Shown here piece after piece: positions 26,789 through 36,356 of a stretch of 64,000 nt of DNA. The position numbers and the translations under genes are program-made. Location of the stretch: positions 62,001 to 126,000 of the forward strand of contig CAWCWN010000001.1 of assembly GCA_963799245.1 (NCBI GenBank). Direction: 5' to 3'. Position 1 is the stretch's first letter; each line of letters begins with the position of its first letter. The notes beneath the pieces are model-generated. The model did not search any database, had not been told where the DNA came from, and saw only the letters and a list, made by a program, of their open reading frames with translations. This DNA comes from CAWCWN01 sp963799245 (GTDB lineage Bacteria; Chloroflexota; Ktedonobacteria; Ktedonobacterales; Ktedonobacteraceae).

Positions 26789-27847
26789 CTATTTAGACTG
26801 CCGCTCCGCCAATTCCTTGACCCGCTGCACAGCATCTTTATGGCAAATGACGGTCTTGTCGTCCGTTTCTACGACCACGATGTCTTCCAGGCCAATCGTA
26901 TAGACCTGGCGCGGCGTATTGTTATACACGAAAACATTCTGACTGCCCAGGGGCGCATGATGGCCAACCGCGCCAACTCCCTGCTCATCTGCGGGAAAAA
27001 GCGCACCGTACTGCTGCCAGTTTCCGACGTCATTCCAGCCAAGATCAATGGGAATAACGACCAGTTTTTTTGTCCTCTCCAGCACGCCATGATCGATTGA
27101 GATCGGGGTCAGGGCCGGCCAGATCTCATCGATGACCGCGCGTTCCTGCGGTGTCCCCGTAGCTGCGGCGATGGCCTCAATCTTGTCGGCTAAAGCGGGT
27201 AGATGGACGCGCAATTCTGCCAGGATGGTCTCAACCTTCCAGACGAACATGCCGCTGTTCCAGACATAATGCCCATCCTTAAGATAACCCTGTGCGGTCA
27301 AAAGATCGGGTTTTTCGACAAAGCGCTCGCCATTAAAGGCCTGCAGCCCATGCCCTTCACTGACGGGATCGGCAAAGCGAATATAGCCATAGCCAGTTTC
27401 AGGAGCCGTAGGCTTGATACCGAGCGTCACGAGATACCCCTCTTCCGCCAGATCGTAGGCGAGCCGCAGCGATGCTCGCAGTGCGTCAACATTACTGATC
27501 ACCGCATCGGCATGTAACGAGGCCATGATCGCCTGCGGATCGCGCCGGGCTATGACAGCGGCCACCCAGGCGATGGCCGGCGCGGTGTTGCGCCCTATCG
27601 GCTCAACCAGGATGTGCTGGCGAGGAATAGAAGGTAGATGCTCGTGCACCAGTCCGGCCATTGAACGCCCGGTAACAACCCAGGCACGGTCAGGCTCGAT
27701 TAACGAGGAGACCCGTGCCAGTGTTTCCTGTATCATGCTATTGCCACTGGGCAGCGGCAGGAATTGTTTGGGAAAGCTCGGAGTGCTGAGCGGCCACAAC
27801 CTTGTACCACTCCCACCGGCCAGAATAACGGCGTTTAGATGTTTCAT
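26789..27847 (-). CDS. manC: Mannose-1-phosphate guanylyltransferase
   Basis: The 352-residue enzyme makes GDP-mannose from mannose-1-phosphate and GTP, supplying surface-glycan synthesis. The N-terminal signature GGSGTRLWPLSTPSFPKQFL and the FVEKPD motif near residue 175 are present. It lacks the C-terminal cupin of bifunctional phosphomannose isomerase/guanylyltransferases, so it is the short monofunctional form. It has its own promoter (TTGACA, 17 nt, TACAAT) and a downstream hairpin, so it is a single-gene unit. Its product could feed the GT2 enzymes elsewhere in the window. Confidence 0.93.
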   Translation of the reverse strand: MKHLNAVILAGGSGTRLWPLSTPSFPKQFLPLPSGNSMIQETLARVSSLIEPDRAWVVTGRSMAGLVHEHLPSIPRQHILVEPIGRNTAPAIAWVAAVIARRDPQAIMASLHADAVISNVDALRASLRLAYDLAEEGYLVTLGIKPTAPETGYGYIRFADPVSEGHGLQAFNGERFVEKPDLLTAQGYLKDGHYVWNSGMFVWKVETILAELRVHLPALADKIEAIAAATGTPQERAVIDEIWPALTPISIDHGVLERTKKLVVIPIDLGWNDVGNWQQYGALFPADEQGVGAVGHHAPLGSQNVFVYNNTPRQVYTIGLEDIVVVETDDKTVICHKDAVQRVKELAERQSK

Positions 27848-27922
27848 ACCTCAAATACCTCACAACCTTTTGTTGCACAATAACCTTGCATCTGGATGCA
27901 TGCTTATACTAGTGATGTCAGG

Positions 27923-27951
27923 ATTGTATAGGCCTTTGTCCCGCATGTCAA
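27923..27951 (-). promoter_or_regulatory. Sigma70 promoter of manC
   Basis: On the minus strand TTGACA (27951-27946) and TACAAT (27928-27923) are spaced by 17 nt, about 75 nt before the manC start codon. This is one of the best hexamer pairs in the window. Confidence 0.8.
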
Positions 27952-28009
27952 TTGCTGATTACTTTGTGGGTGCCGCCATAGGTTTCTACCTGGAAGGGAA
28001 AAAGGCGCA

Positions 28010-28032
28010 GTCCCCGACTCTATGCCGGGGAC
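28010..28032 (-). terminator. Short hairpin after the desaturase gene
   Basis: The sequence gtccccg (28010-28016) pairs with cggggac (28026-28032) around a 9-nt loop, 23 nt past the desaturase stop on the minus strand. No strong T-run follows. Confidence 0.45.
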
Positions 28033-28054
28033 CACGTATGGGAGTATGCTGGCG

Positions 28055-28936
28055 CTATGCCACTTCATTCGTCTCTACAGCTGGCGCGAGCCTGAGCTTA
28101 TTGGCCCTGCGGCTGGCGCGCCGCTCCAGCGCTTCAGGCGCGATACGATAGACCTCCCGCGCCAGGCCGAGGCGCTCGAGGGTCCAGATCACATAACCCG
28201 AGAGATCGAACTGCCACCAGTGCAGGCCATGGAAGGCCGAGCGTGGAAAGGCGTGGTGATTGTTATGCCAGCCCTCGCCAAAACCAAGCAAACCAACCAG
28301 CCATTCATTACGGCTGCGATCATTCGTTTCAAACTCGCGTTTACCGAAGGTATGGCAGACTGAATTGACACTCCAGGTGACGTGGTGAGTAAGGAAAATG
28401 CGCACCAACCCTGCCCACAGCAGACCCGTCCAACCTCCAATAGCGAAGGGTATCACCAGGGCGAGCAGCGCCCATAGGAGAAAGCTCCGGCTGACAAAAA
28501 CAATGATGGGATCCTTGAGCAGGTGTTTACAATACACGTCAGGATCCTCACTTGCATCCCTGAGAAGCCAGCCGATATGGGCATGGAAAAAACCGTCAAC
28601 AGGGCTATGCGGATCACCCTCACGGTCAGCCTGGGCGTGATGTTTAATGTGCGTGGCCGCCCACTGTAGTGCAGGGCCCTCCCAGGCCATTGAACCAAGC
28701 ACAAGCAGGATAAACTTGACGACGGGCTGCGGCTTAAAGCTGCGGTGTGTAAGCATACGATGGTAGCCAACCGTCACGCCAAGCGCGATAAGCGAATACA
28801 TAACAAGCAAAAGCAGCAGGTCCGGTAAGTGGACAGCTCGCTGCCAGAGTGTATATATAGCAAAAATGGTGGCAAGCAAAGGTATAATAACAACGGCGAG
28901 TACAATAGCTCTATAAGCGATAGCAGTAGATCGCAT
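28055..28936 (-). CDS. Acyl-CoA delta-9 type fatty acid desaturase
   Basis: This 293-residue integral membrane di-iron enzyme inserts a double bond into membrane acyl chains. The three histidine boxes are visible: HRMLTH near residue 58, HIKHH near 95 and HNNHH near 228. Four membrane segments lie at about 10-50 and 140-185. It is somewhat short compared with eukaryotic stearoyl-CoA desaturases but normal for bacterial DesC-like proteins. GGAGG lies 4 nt before ATG 28936. It is monocistronic, which fits temperature or stress control of membrane fluidity, though no regulator is adjacent. Confidence 0.9.
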   Translation of the reverse strand: MRSTAIAYRAIVLAVVIIPLLATIFAIYTLWQRAVHLPDLLLLLVMYSLIALGVTVGYHRMLTHRSFKPQPVVKFILLVLGSMAWEGPALQWAATHIKHHAQADREGDPHSPVDGFFHAHIGWLLRDASEDPDVYCKHLLKDPIIVFVSRSFLLWALLALVIPFAIGGWTGLLWAGLVRIFLTHHVTWSVNSVCHTFGKREFETNDRSRNEWLVGLLGFGEGWHNNHHAFPRSAFHGLHWWQFDLSGYVIWTLERLGLAREVYRIAPEALERRASRRANKLRLAPAVETNEVA

Positions 28937-29183
28937 GAAACCTCCAGATTAGTGCCAGCTGTCAGAAGCAGGCTGTTGATATGATAGAAAATGGCGCGAG
29001 GATGTTTCAGTAGGGCGACTTTTCGCCATCCTGACTGGAGCACGCACGCCGGTACTAGCCAGAAAAATGTAAGTATGGTATGCTTGACTGGCAATGAATG
29101 CTGCTACTTTCTTCTTGTATATGCTAAAGGAAGTAGATTAAACGACGAGTAAAAGTAGCAAACAAGAGGCTAGAGCGAACATA

Positions 29184-31598
29184 GTGGGTAACGAAGGACA
29201 ACAGGCGCCGCCACCACCACAGCAGCGACCAGCTGATCAGCAAGGATACTACGGCTGGCAATACGATCAGGATAACGCGAAAGGACTGTCACAGCAGTCA
29301 CCTGCGCTACAACAACCTCCGCAATATCCGCAGATCCCGCCGCTTTCACAGGCACAGCCCCTGTCGCCGCCAGCTGTGCAGCCGCCAAATCTTGAACAAC
29401 CACCGACAAAAAGCGGCCTGTTGCAAAGAACATGGAACAACAGGTACCAGGAGCCCATCGCCGATATGGGCACGTCACTGGGCCTGGGTCAGGGTATGGA
29501 GTACCAGTATTATGATGCTCTCCAGCCCTCGCAGTCTATTCCCATGCTGCGCCAGGCCCGCCTGCAGCAGTTGCGTGAGGAACGTATGCGCCGTCAGCAG
29601 CGGCGTATGAAGTCCGATATCACCACCACCATTCCATTCGGCGAGGGAAGATTCCGCGCGCCAGGCAATGGGGTGGCAACGCCCTTTCCTGCTACCCCTG
29701 ATCAAATGTCGCCCTCCTGGAACCCCTCGCTGCCACCTCCGCCGGCACAGTTCTCACCGGCACCAGCCTTGCCGCCGGCAGAGGCATCGCCACTGCGCCT
29801 GCCCGGGCCATTAGGCCTGCCAGCGCAGCAACAAAGCAGCCCCTCCGGGCAGTTGCTGCGGCCCAGCGGACAATTACAGACCGCCGCTGCCCCCGCGCAG
29901 GATACAGGCATGATGCAAAAGATCAATGTCCGCAGGGCTACCCTCATCCTAACGGGCGCTTTTGTGGTCAGCCGCGTCTTTGGCCTGCTGCGCACGATCC
30001 TGTTCTCCTTTGTCTTCGGCGCAGGAGCAGTCTCCGATGCTTACCTGCAGGCATTTGTCGTTCCCGATTTCATATTTAATATTGTAGCGGGTGGCGCGCT
30101 TAGCTCGGCATTTATTCCCGTCTTCACGAAATACATGGTCGGTGAGGAGGATGAAAAGAAAGCATGGCATGTCTCCAGTGCGGCGCTTAATCTGGCCATC
30201 GCCATTATGATGGTGCTGGCGCTGATCGCCATCATCTTCGCCCCGCATATAATACCGCTGTACAACCCGAAAACGAACGCGGACACCCCCCAGCAGTACA
30301 GCACTCATATCGCTTTGATCGTCTCGCTCGCCCGCATCATGCTTCTACAGTCCATCATCCTGGGTGGAGGCGTGATCGTCAACGCCATGTTGAATGCGCG
30401 CCAGAACTTCCTGCTGCCAGCAATCGGTACAGTGCTTTACAATGTGGGCATCATTATCGGGCTGCTGCCCGGAGTTTTCCTGGCTTTCCATGTGGGGCGA
30501 GGCGACGCCACGGCGACAAGAGCCGTCTACTTCGCCACCTGGGGGGTCGTGTTAGGAGCGGCTCTGCAGGTCGGAATCCAGCTACCAGGCCTTGTCAAGG
30601 TCGGTATGCACTATACACCCACCTTCGACTGGCGTCACCCCGGCGTGCTGCAGATCGGCCGCCAGATGGTGCCCCGTATTATCAACGCGGGCATGCTCTA
30701 TTTCTCCGTCTTCGTCGACCGCTTTCTTATTTCTTTTCTTGGCGTAGTGGTGGCCGCGGGCATACTCAATGGACTGATTACACAGTACTACCAGGCCCTG
30801 CAGCTATTGCTGCTGCCGGTCGGCATCTTTGGCATGGCCGTCTCCACCGCGACCTTCCCGACTCTGGCCGAAAACGTCACTAGGGGCCGCTTTGACCGGG
30901 TGCGTGAGGCCATTACGGAAACCCTGCGCAGCATCCTGTTTTTGTCGATTCCCTCGAGTGTCGGCATGATCGTCCTGGGACTGACGATCGTCCAGGTCCT
31001 GCTCGAGCATGGAGCATTCAGTCTGCAAAGCGCCATCCTCACGGTCTATCCACTGACCGGCTTCGCGATTGGCATGGCCGGATTGGCTGCCGTAGAGATT
31101 CTCACACGCTCGTTCTACGCCATGCGCGATAGCGTGACCCCCGTCATAGTCAGCGTCGCCCAGTTCATCTTTAAAATAGCCCTCAGTCTATTGCTGATCA
31201 ACGCCGTCATCTGGGGCGCTGGCTGGGGCACCGGCGCGCTGGCGTTCTCCACTTCCATCGCGGGCCTGCTCGAAGCTGGGGTCCTCCTGTACCTGCTGCA
31301 CCAGCGCATTGGAGGCCTGGGACTGCGTCAGCTGGCCCAATTTACAGGACGCGTCCTGCTGGCGTCTGTGATCATGGGTGTGGGTATTCTTCTTGTCCGT
31401 TTCATCCTTGATTTCGTGCTGGTAACGACGCGCGACCAATCCCTGGGAGTCCTGGGAACGATCATGGTCATCATTAAGCTGCTCATAGAAGTGTTTGTCG
31501 GCCTCTTTATCTACCTGCGCGTGGCGCGCCGGCTTGGTATCGAGGAATTGGGACCGGCCCGACGCGTGCTGGACCGCCTGAAGTTATCCTGGATATAA
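29184..31598 (+). CDS. murJ: MurJ/MviN-type lipid II flippase with long disordered N-terminus
   Basis: The protein has 804 residues, starting with GTG 29184. Residues 1-245 are Pro/Gln-rich and have no membrane segments. From ~246 (INVRRATLILTGAFVVSRVFG) it follows the MurJ pattern of about 14 helices, with PDFIFNIVAGGALSSAFIPV, the LLPVGIFGMAVSTATFPTLA motif and FYAMRDSVTPV. MurJ moves lipid II across the membrane for peptidoglycan synthesis and is normally about 520 residues, so the extension is an addition of ~245. It resembles the Pro-rich head of the LCP protein in this window. The homoserine dehydrogenase gene follows after 5 nt and is probably co-transcribed. The GTG lacks a strong Shine-Dalgarno. 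Confidence 0.88.
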   Translation: MGNEGQQAPPPPQQRPADQQGYYGWQYDQDNAKGLSQQSPALQQPPQYPQIPPLSQAQPLSPPAVQPPNLEQPPTKSGLLQRTWNNRYQEPIADMGTSLGLGQGMEYQYYDALQPSQSIPMLRQARLQQLREERMRRQQRRMKSDITTTIPFGEGRFRAPGNGVATPFPATPDQMSPSWNPSLPPPPAQFSPAPALPPAEASPLRLPGPLGLPAQQQSSPSGQLLRPSGQLQTAAAPAQDTGMMQKINVRRATLILTGAFVVSRVFGLLRTILFSFVFGAGAVSDAYLQAFVVPDFIFNIVAGGALSSAFIPVFTKYMVGEEDEKKAWHVSSAALNLAIAIMMVLALIAIIFAPHIIPLYNPKTNADTPQQYSTHIALIVSLARIMLLQSIILGGGVIVNAMLNARQNFLLPAIGTVLYNVGIIIGLLPGVFLAFHVGRGDATATRAVYFATWGVVLGAALQVGIQLPGLVKVGMHYTPTFDWRHPGVLQIGRQMVPRIINAGMLYFSVFVDRFLISFLGVVVAAGILNGLITQYYQALQLLLLPVGIFGMAVSTATFPTLAENVTRGRFDRVREAITETLRSILFLSIPSSVGMIVLGLTIVQVLLEHGAFSLQSAILTVYPLTGFAIGMAGLAAVEILTRSFYAMRDSVTPVIVSVAQFIFKIALSLLLINAVIWGAGWGTGALAFSTSIAGLLEAGVLLYLLHQRIGGLGLRQLAQFTGRVLLASVIMGVGILLVRFILDFVLVTTRDQSLGVLGTIMVIIKLLIEVFVGLFIYLRVARRLGIEELGPARRVLDRLKLSWI

Positions 31599-31603
31599 AT
31601 ACT

Positions 31604-32644
31604 ATGAAACACCTACGCCTCTCCATCGTTGGCTTTGGCACCGTCGGTCAGGGCCTGGCACAATTGCTCGCAAGCAAGGACACACTACTGCAACAGCAGC
31701 ACGGACTTGCAATTCGGCTGGTAAGCGTCGCCAATGCCCGTCATGGCTTCATTTATCGTGATGAAGGCCTGGATATTCCTACCCTCCTGGAGCTGGCCGC
31801 CACGGGTCGGCCCCTCTATGAGCATCCCCTTGTGCAACACTGGCAGAATGCGCTCGCAGGCCTGCAGGCAACGCGCGCGGATGTTCTGGCAGAAGCAACC
31901 GGAACCAACCTGCGCGACGCAGAGCCGGGTTTACGTCATATCCGCACCGCCCTCGCGCAGGGCATGCACGTTATCACAGCCAATAAAGGACCTGCGGCCC
32001 TGGCCGCAGGCGAGCTCCTGCAGCTGGCACGACAGCAGCAGGTACAGCTGCGACTGGAGGCGACCGTGATGGCGGGTACACCGGTGCTAAGCAGCATTCG
32101 CGAGGGGATGGCGGGCGCACAGGTTTCAGCTATACGCGCCATCTTGAATGGCACAACGAACTATATCCTCAGCGCCATGGCCAGCGGGCAAGACTTTGCC
32201 GAGGCCCTCAGCGAGGCGCAGGCTCAGGGTTATGCTGAGGCCGATCCAACAGCCGACCTCGAAGGATATGATGCCCTGGCAAAAACCCTGATCCTGGCGG
32301 CAGTCGTCTTCGGTCAACCACTGCGACCAGAGCAGGTGGCCCGGCAGGGTATTACATCCATCACGCAGGAGCGCATGCGGGCAGCTATAGACGCCGGTAA
32401 ACGCATCAAGCTGATTGCTTCCCTGGAGCAAGACGTGCCAAGCGGCAGCCTGCACGCTCGCGTTGAGCCGCTTGAACTGCCCCTCAGCGATCCCCTGGCT
32501 CGAATTGATGGTGTCACCAATGCCATTACGGTGCGAAGCAATACGCTGGCCGAAGTCACGATAATTGGCCCGGGCGCTGGCCGCCTGCAAGCCGGTCAGG
32601 GCCTGCTGGCTGACCTGATCGCGCTCAGCGTGCAGACAAACTAA
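31604..32644 (+). CDS. hom: Homoserine dehydrogenase (no ACT domain)
   Basis: The 346-residue enzyme reduces aspartate semialdehyde to homoserine for threonine and methionine synthesis. The nucleotide-binding loop GFGTVGQG is at residues ~10-17, followed by EATGT, TANKGP, the hinge motif ILNGTTNYIL near 183 and the catalytic segment EADPTADLEGYDALAK near 210-226. It ends after the catalytic domain, so there is no C-terminal ACT domain and no threonine feedback domain. It follows murJ by 5 nt, an unusual pairing. It ends convergently with the pseudokinase-FHA gene. Confidence 0.92.
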   Translation: MKHLRLSIVGFGTVGQGLAQLLASKDTLLQQQHGLAIRLVSVANARHGFIYRDEGLDIPTLLELAATGRPLYEHPLVQHWQNALAGLQATRADVLAEATGTNLRDAEPGLRHIRTALAQGMHVITANKGPAALAAGELLQLARQQQVQLRLEATVMAGTPVLSSIREGMAGAQVSAIRAILNGTTNYILSAMASGQDFAEALSEAQAQGYAEADPTADLEGYDALAKTLILAAVVFGQPLRPEQVARQGITSITQERMRAAIDAGKRIKLIASLEQDVPSGSLHARVEPLELPLSDPLARIDGVTNAITVRSNTLAEVTIIGPGAGRLQAGQGLLADLIALSVQTN

Positions 32645-32729
32645 CATGCTATAGCGGCCTGCAACGCGCCTGTTCATCTATGCGCGTGATGCATATCGTG
32701 GATCTGCTCGACCTCGCATTCCGCCAGGC

Positions 32730-34121
32730 TTACATTTTACTCTCTTTCAATGGAGGCTTGTCACGCATGCCTGGAATCCTAAAAATCAGGCGCACGCTGC
32801 CAAATTGGACGACGTCTCCATGCTGGAGGAGCTCGGGTTTGAGGGGCACCAGTGGTAACTCGCCCAGACGCGTTTTATTGTGGCTCTTGAGGTCCTCCAT
32901 GTAAAAAAAAGTCTCCTCACAACGGATGCGCGCATGCTGGCGCGAGACCGTCATTTTTACATCCACTGCAGTCAGATCGATATCGGGGGTCAGGCCTCGT
33001 TTGGGGTCAATCCTCCCAACTACGGTATCTTTCTTCGTCAGGGCAAAGCGTTGCACCTCTACACCCTCCTGCTCATAACAGAGAAAAGCATAGACGCCAG
33101 GTGTTTCCTGGCTTTGCTGGCCAGTTGCTTTATGCGCAGCCACCACCGCCGGCTGTTGAGTTCCAATCAAGGTCGGACTCTGTGAAATGTCCTTTTCAAC
33201 GGCCGGCAATTCGCCGGTCTGCCCCAGGCCCGGGTCCACACCCTGGCCTGGCCATTCACCTGAAGAAAAACGTCGCGCGGGGACCTGGACGGTCTCCAGA
33301 GCCTTGAGAAACACACTGGCATTAGCGAAGCGCGCTGCTGGCTGCTTTGCCAGGGCGCATTCCACCAGGTCCTGCAGGGATGAAGGGGTGTCATGCTTAT
33401 ACTGTATCATGCGCGGCACAGGGTCGGTACTCTGCAATATGCCCGTCTCGGCAAAATTTTTGCCGACAAAGGGCACGCGCCCGGTCACCATCTCAAACAA
33501 GAGCAGCCCAAGCTGATACACATCACTCCACGGGCCCACCTGTCCGGCGTTAATATATTCGGGAGGCGCATAGCGTGGATCAAGTACGCCGATGTCATCG
33601 GGACGTTGGCTACTTACATAGCCCAGCGACCTGAGCAAGGCGCGCAGGCCGATATCATCAAGCTGCACCCGGTCGGTAACGGCCACCGCATCCACGGTGA
33701 TCAACTGCGGACGCAGGTCCAGGCCTGCTATTCCCTGCGCATGTAAAACCTGCAGTCCCCAGGCCATCTGGCGTATGATTTCGATACTGCGCTGCAGATC
33801 GACATTCTCATTATCCAGCGCATGCCGCAGGGTAACCCCACGGGGAGGATCGGTTGCGATATAGATACGCGTGCCATCAAGGCCCCAATCATATACGCGT
33901 ATGACCTGGGGGGAGGTGATGGCTCGACGTCGCTCCAGGGGCTGCAGCAATTGTTGGAGTGCCTGCGCACCAAGAACTGGTGGGTACTCGATGACTGTGA
34001 GCCCCACCACGTCGCCAGTATTGCGATTGTAGGCGGCATACAGGCTAAGCATGCCTCGCGAGGTCAGTACCTGGCCCAGCTGGTAAACACCGCCTATCAG
34101 TCGAGCATTTCGCTGTGACAT
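32730..34121 (-). CDS. Pseudokinase with C-terminal FHA domain
   Basis: The product has 464 residues from ATG 34121 (AAGGGG at 5 nt), chosen over an upstream start that would overlap the LCP gene. Residues ~10-290 have a protein-kinase fold, but key residues are lost: the beta-3 VAIK lysine is replaced (VGLTVIEYP), HRDLKPxN reads GLDLRPQLI and DFG reads DDIG, while the APPEY and DVYQLGLLLFEM segments remain. It is therefore predicted to be inactive as a kinase. After a Gln/Thr-rich linker, residues ~365-450 form an FHA domain with a phosphothreonine pocket (VGRIDP, SRQHARI, NKTRLGE). It lies right after the LCP gene on the same strand, suggesting a role in sensing phosphorylation at the cell wall. 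Confidence 0.85.
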   Translation of the reverse strand: MSQRNARLIGGVYQLGQVLTSRGMLSLYAAYNRNTGDVVGLTVIEYPPVLGAQALQQLLQPLERRRAITSPQVIRVYDWGLDGTRIYIATDPPRGVTLRHALDNENVDLQRSIEIIRQMAWGLQVLHAQGIAGLDLRPQLITVDAVAVTDRVQLDDIGLRALLRSLGYVSSQRPDDIGVLDPRYAPPEYINAGQVGPWSDVYQLGLLLFEMVTGRVPFVGKNFAETGILQSTDPVPRMIQYKHDTPSSLQDLVECALAKQPAARFANASVFLKALETVQVPARRFSSGEWPGQGVDPGLGQTGELPAVEKDISQSPTLIGTQQPAVVAAHKATGQQSQETPGVYAFLCYEQEGVEVQRFALTKKDTVVGRIDPKRGLTPDIDLTAVDVKMTVSRQHARIRCEETFFYMEDLKSHNKTRLGELPLVPLKPELLQHGDVVQFGSVRLIFRIPGMRDKPPLKESKM

Positions 34122-34150
34122 CCATGCCCCTTTACGAAAAGAAGCAGCGC

Positions 34151-35398
34151 CTAGTAATACAATTGCTGCTTTACGTAGTTTGTAATGGCCTGCCAATCGT
34201 TATTGGCGGGTAGAAGAATGGCTTCTCCATCTGACGCGGTACTGTTTACCAGGACGTTTGAGGTGCTTATACCAACACGATGGGCGTTATTCAAGTCCAT
34301 TTTAAGCGCGAACTGCGCCAGGTCAGCCAGGGACATATTTGTATAGATGGTGTGCTCCAGGGCAGTCAAGGCGCTGTAAAGCTTGGGCCATGTCGAGATC
34401 GACTTTACCTTGGAGAGGGCGGCCTTGATGATGATCTGCTGGCGGGCCGAACGCGCGAAGTCACTGCCCTCGGCTGGATTGTCGAGCACATAGCGCGCAC
34501 GCGCATATTCGATCGCTCTCTTCCCATCCATGTGCTGCATCCCCTTCGAGAAATGCACCTTGGTCCAGTTCGGATTGATGGCGGGATCGTCGTTGGCGGG
34601 ATAGTTGGCGGTAAATGCATCCGGCACATAAACATCGACGCCGCCGATAGAATTGATAAAATCGGTGAAGCCCGTGAAATTGATCGTCAGCCAGTACTTT
34701 ACATCCAACCCGGTTACCAGCGCAAGCTTCTGGGCCGCCTCATTTCCGCCTCCTACAGCGTTGTCGCCGTTGTTTGAGCCGTCCACATAGGCGTAGTTCA
34801 GCTTATGATACTGGCCCGAGCCAGCCGGTATCTGCACCCACAGGTCGCGTGGAACAGAGATCAACGTCGTATGGCGGCTCTGAGGCATCAGACTCATCAC
34901 GATCATTGAATCGGTCAGGTACGCGCCATCATGGCCGCTGCCACCATAGCCCATGACCAGCAGATTGACGCGGCCGCTGCCGTTCATGTAGCCTGTCTGC
35001 GTGCTCAGCGGCGACTGCGTGGAGATGGCCGAACCAAAGGCCAGCACGCGCTGCGCCGTGAAAGCCGTAACTCCGACTATAATAACGAGCAGCAAGACAA
35101 CGACCAGGCTGGTCACCAGGCATCCCCGGCGACGGCGCGGGCGACGTCCTGGCACAGGCGCCGGGCCAGAACCACCTCCAGGCTGGGGATAGGGATATCC
35201 CTGCTGCCAGGGTTGCTGCGCGGGATAGGCGGGCTGTGGCGAGGGTGGATATTGATACTGCCCACGCCCGGGTCGTTGTTGAGCACCTTGAAAGTTACCA
35301 AGAACTAATTTATTGTCCTGAGCTCCCTGCGCCGAGGGTGGATATGGCCGGGCCGGTTGCGTCGGGTCGTCTTGATAAAAGTATGAGTTGTTGCTCAT
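34151..35398 (-). CDS. LytR-CpsA-Psr family protein
   Basis: The 415-residue protein starts with ~85 cytoplasmic residues rich in Pro, Gln and Tyr, then a basic patch (RRPRRRRG), one membrane helix (~92-115) and an extracellular LCP domain. LCP landmarks are LLVMGYGG, the TDSMIVMSL region, SVPRDLWVQIP, KLNYAYVDGS, GGVDVYVP and the YARARYVLD...DFARSARQQ motif. LCP enzymes transfer lipid-linked glycopolymers onto peptidoglycan or other acceptors at the outer face of the membrane. The Pro-rich head is similar in style to that of MurJ. It is followed after 30 nt by the pseudokinase-FHA gene, likely the same transcript. Confidence 0.9.
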   Translation of the reverse strand: MSNNSYFYQDDPTQPARPYPPSAQGAQDNKLVLGNFQGAQQRPGRGQYQYPPSPQPAYPAQQPWQQGYPYPQPGGGSGPAPVPGRRPRRRRGCLVTSLVVVLLLVIIVGVTAFTAQRVLAFGSAISTQSPLSTQTGYMNGSGRVNLLVMGYGGSGHDGAYLTDSMIVMSLMPQSRHTTLISVPRDLWVQIPAGSGQYHKLNYAYVDGSNNGDNAVGGGNEAAQKLALVTGLDVKYWLTINFTGFTDFINSIGGVDVYVPDAFTANYPANDDPAINPNWTKVHFSKGMQHMDGKRAIEYARARYVLDNPAEGSDFARSARQQIIIKAALSKVKSISTWPKLYSALTALEHTIYTNMSLADLAQFALKMDLNNAHRVGISTSNVLVNSTASDGEAILLPANNDWQAITNYVKQQLYY

Positions 35399-35540
35399 GT
35401 ATCGCTCTCTTCTTTAATATTTCATACTGCATCATAATAATACAACGTTATACCCTATCCATATATCCCGCACCCATAGTTAAAATGGTGAATAGTACCT
35501 ATGTCTTTTAACGAAACAGAGCGCTAATGGTTACATTTTA

Positions 35541-36314
35541 CTATTTCCAGGGGGAGATCGAGGCGCGGTCCTTACCATGCCTGGTCGCCACAATCTCAGC
35601 CATTATGGCCAGGGCCATCTCTTCAGGGGAGGTAGCGCCGATGTTAAGGCCAACTGGCCCATGAATCCGCCGCAGCTGCTCATCAGTTAGACCCTGCAGC
35701 TTGAGACGTTCGCTGCGCTCCTCGCTCGTTTTGTGACTGCCGATGGCGCCAATGTAGCCGACCTGGCGCGCTAAAATTACCTTCAGCGTTGGTTCATCAA
35801 ATTTCGGATCATGCGTCAGCACAGCGATAGAGGTAGACGGATTGAGATCCATCTTCTCCAGTACCTCGTCCGGCCACTCAACAATCAACTCATCCGCGTG
35901 CGGGAAGCGCTCATGAGTGGCAAAGGCGGCGCGCGCATCTATCACGACCACGCGATAATTCAGGACCTTGGCGAAGGTGGTCAGGGGAATGGCGATATGT
36001 CCCGCGCCTACGATGATCAATGTCGGGGGAGGCGGGAAGCCCTCGATAAACACATCATAGGACTGCGCGCTACCTGTGCTCTCCAGCGTATAGGTGCGGG
36101 TCCCCGCCTCCCCTTGCCAGATGGCACGCTCAGCATCCTCCAGGACGAGCGCCTCCAGCTCGTCGTTTCCCAGCGAGCCGCTGGCGCGCTTGCCGGGCTG
36201 GACAAGTAACTTGGCGCCAACCTGCACATCCCCCTCTCCACGGACCAGCGTTGCCAGCGCCACGCCCTTTTCCCGGTTTAACAGGTCCTTTAATGCTTCA
36301 TATAACCCGCTCAT
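35541..36314 (-). CDS. XdhC/CoxF-type molybdoenzyme maturation protein
   Basis: The 257-residue protein has the Rossmann-like C-terminal domain of XdhC proteins (IIVGAGHIAIPLTTFAKVLN near 95-115, VIDARAAFA, AVLTHDPKFDEP, YIGAIGSHKT, IHGPVGLNIGATSPEE). XdhC-type proteins hold molybdenum cofactor and support sulfuration and insertion into xanthine or CO dehydrogenase-family enzymes. The N-terminal CoxI domain common in full-length XdhC is encoded separately by the gene just upstream. It is last in a run of four maturation genes on the minus strand. The molybdoenzyme itself is not in the window. Confidence 0.88.
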   Translation of the reverse strand: MSGLYEALKDLLNREKGVALATLVRGEGDVQVGAKLLVQPGKRASGSLGNDELEALVLEDAERAIWQGEAGTRTYTLESTGSAQSYDVFIEGFPPPPTLIIVGAGHIAIPLTTFAKVLNYRVVVIDARAAFATHERFPHADELIVEWPDEVLEKMDLNPSTSIAVLTHDPKFDEPTLKVILARQVGYIGAIGSHKTSEERSERLKLQGLTDEQLRRIHGPVGLNIGATSPEEMALAIMAEIVATRHGKDRASISPWK

Positions 36315-36356
36315 AGTCGGCTCCTAGATGCAATTACACACAGACACGCGGGAATG

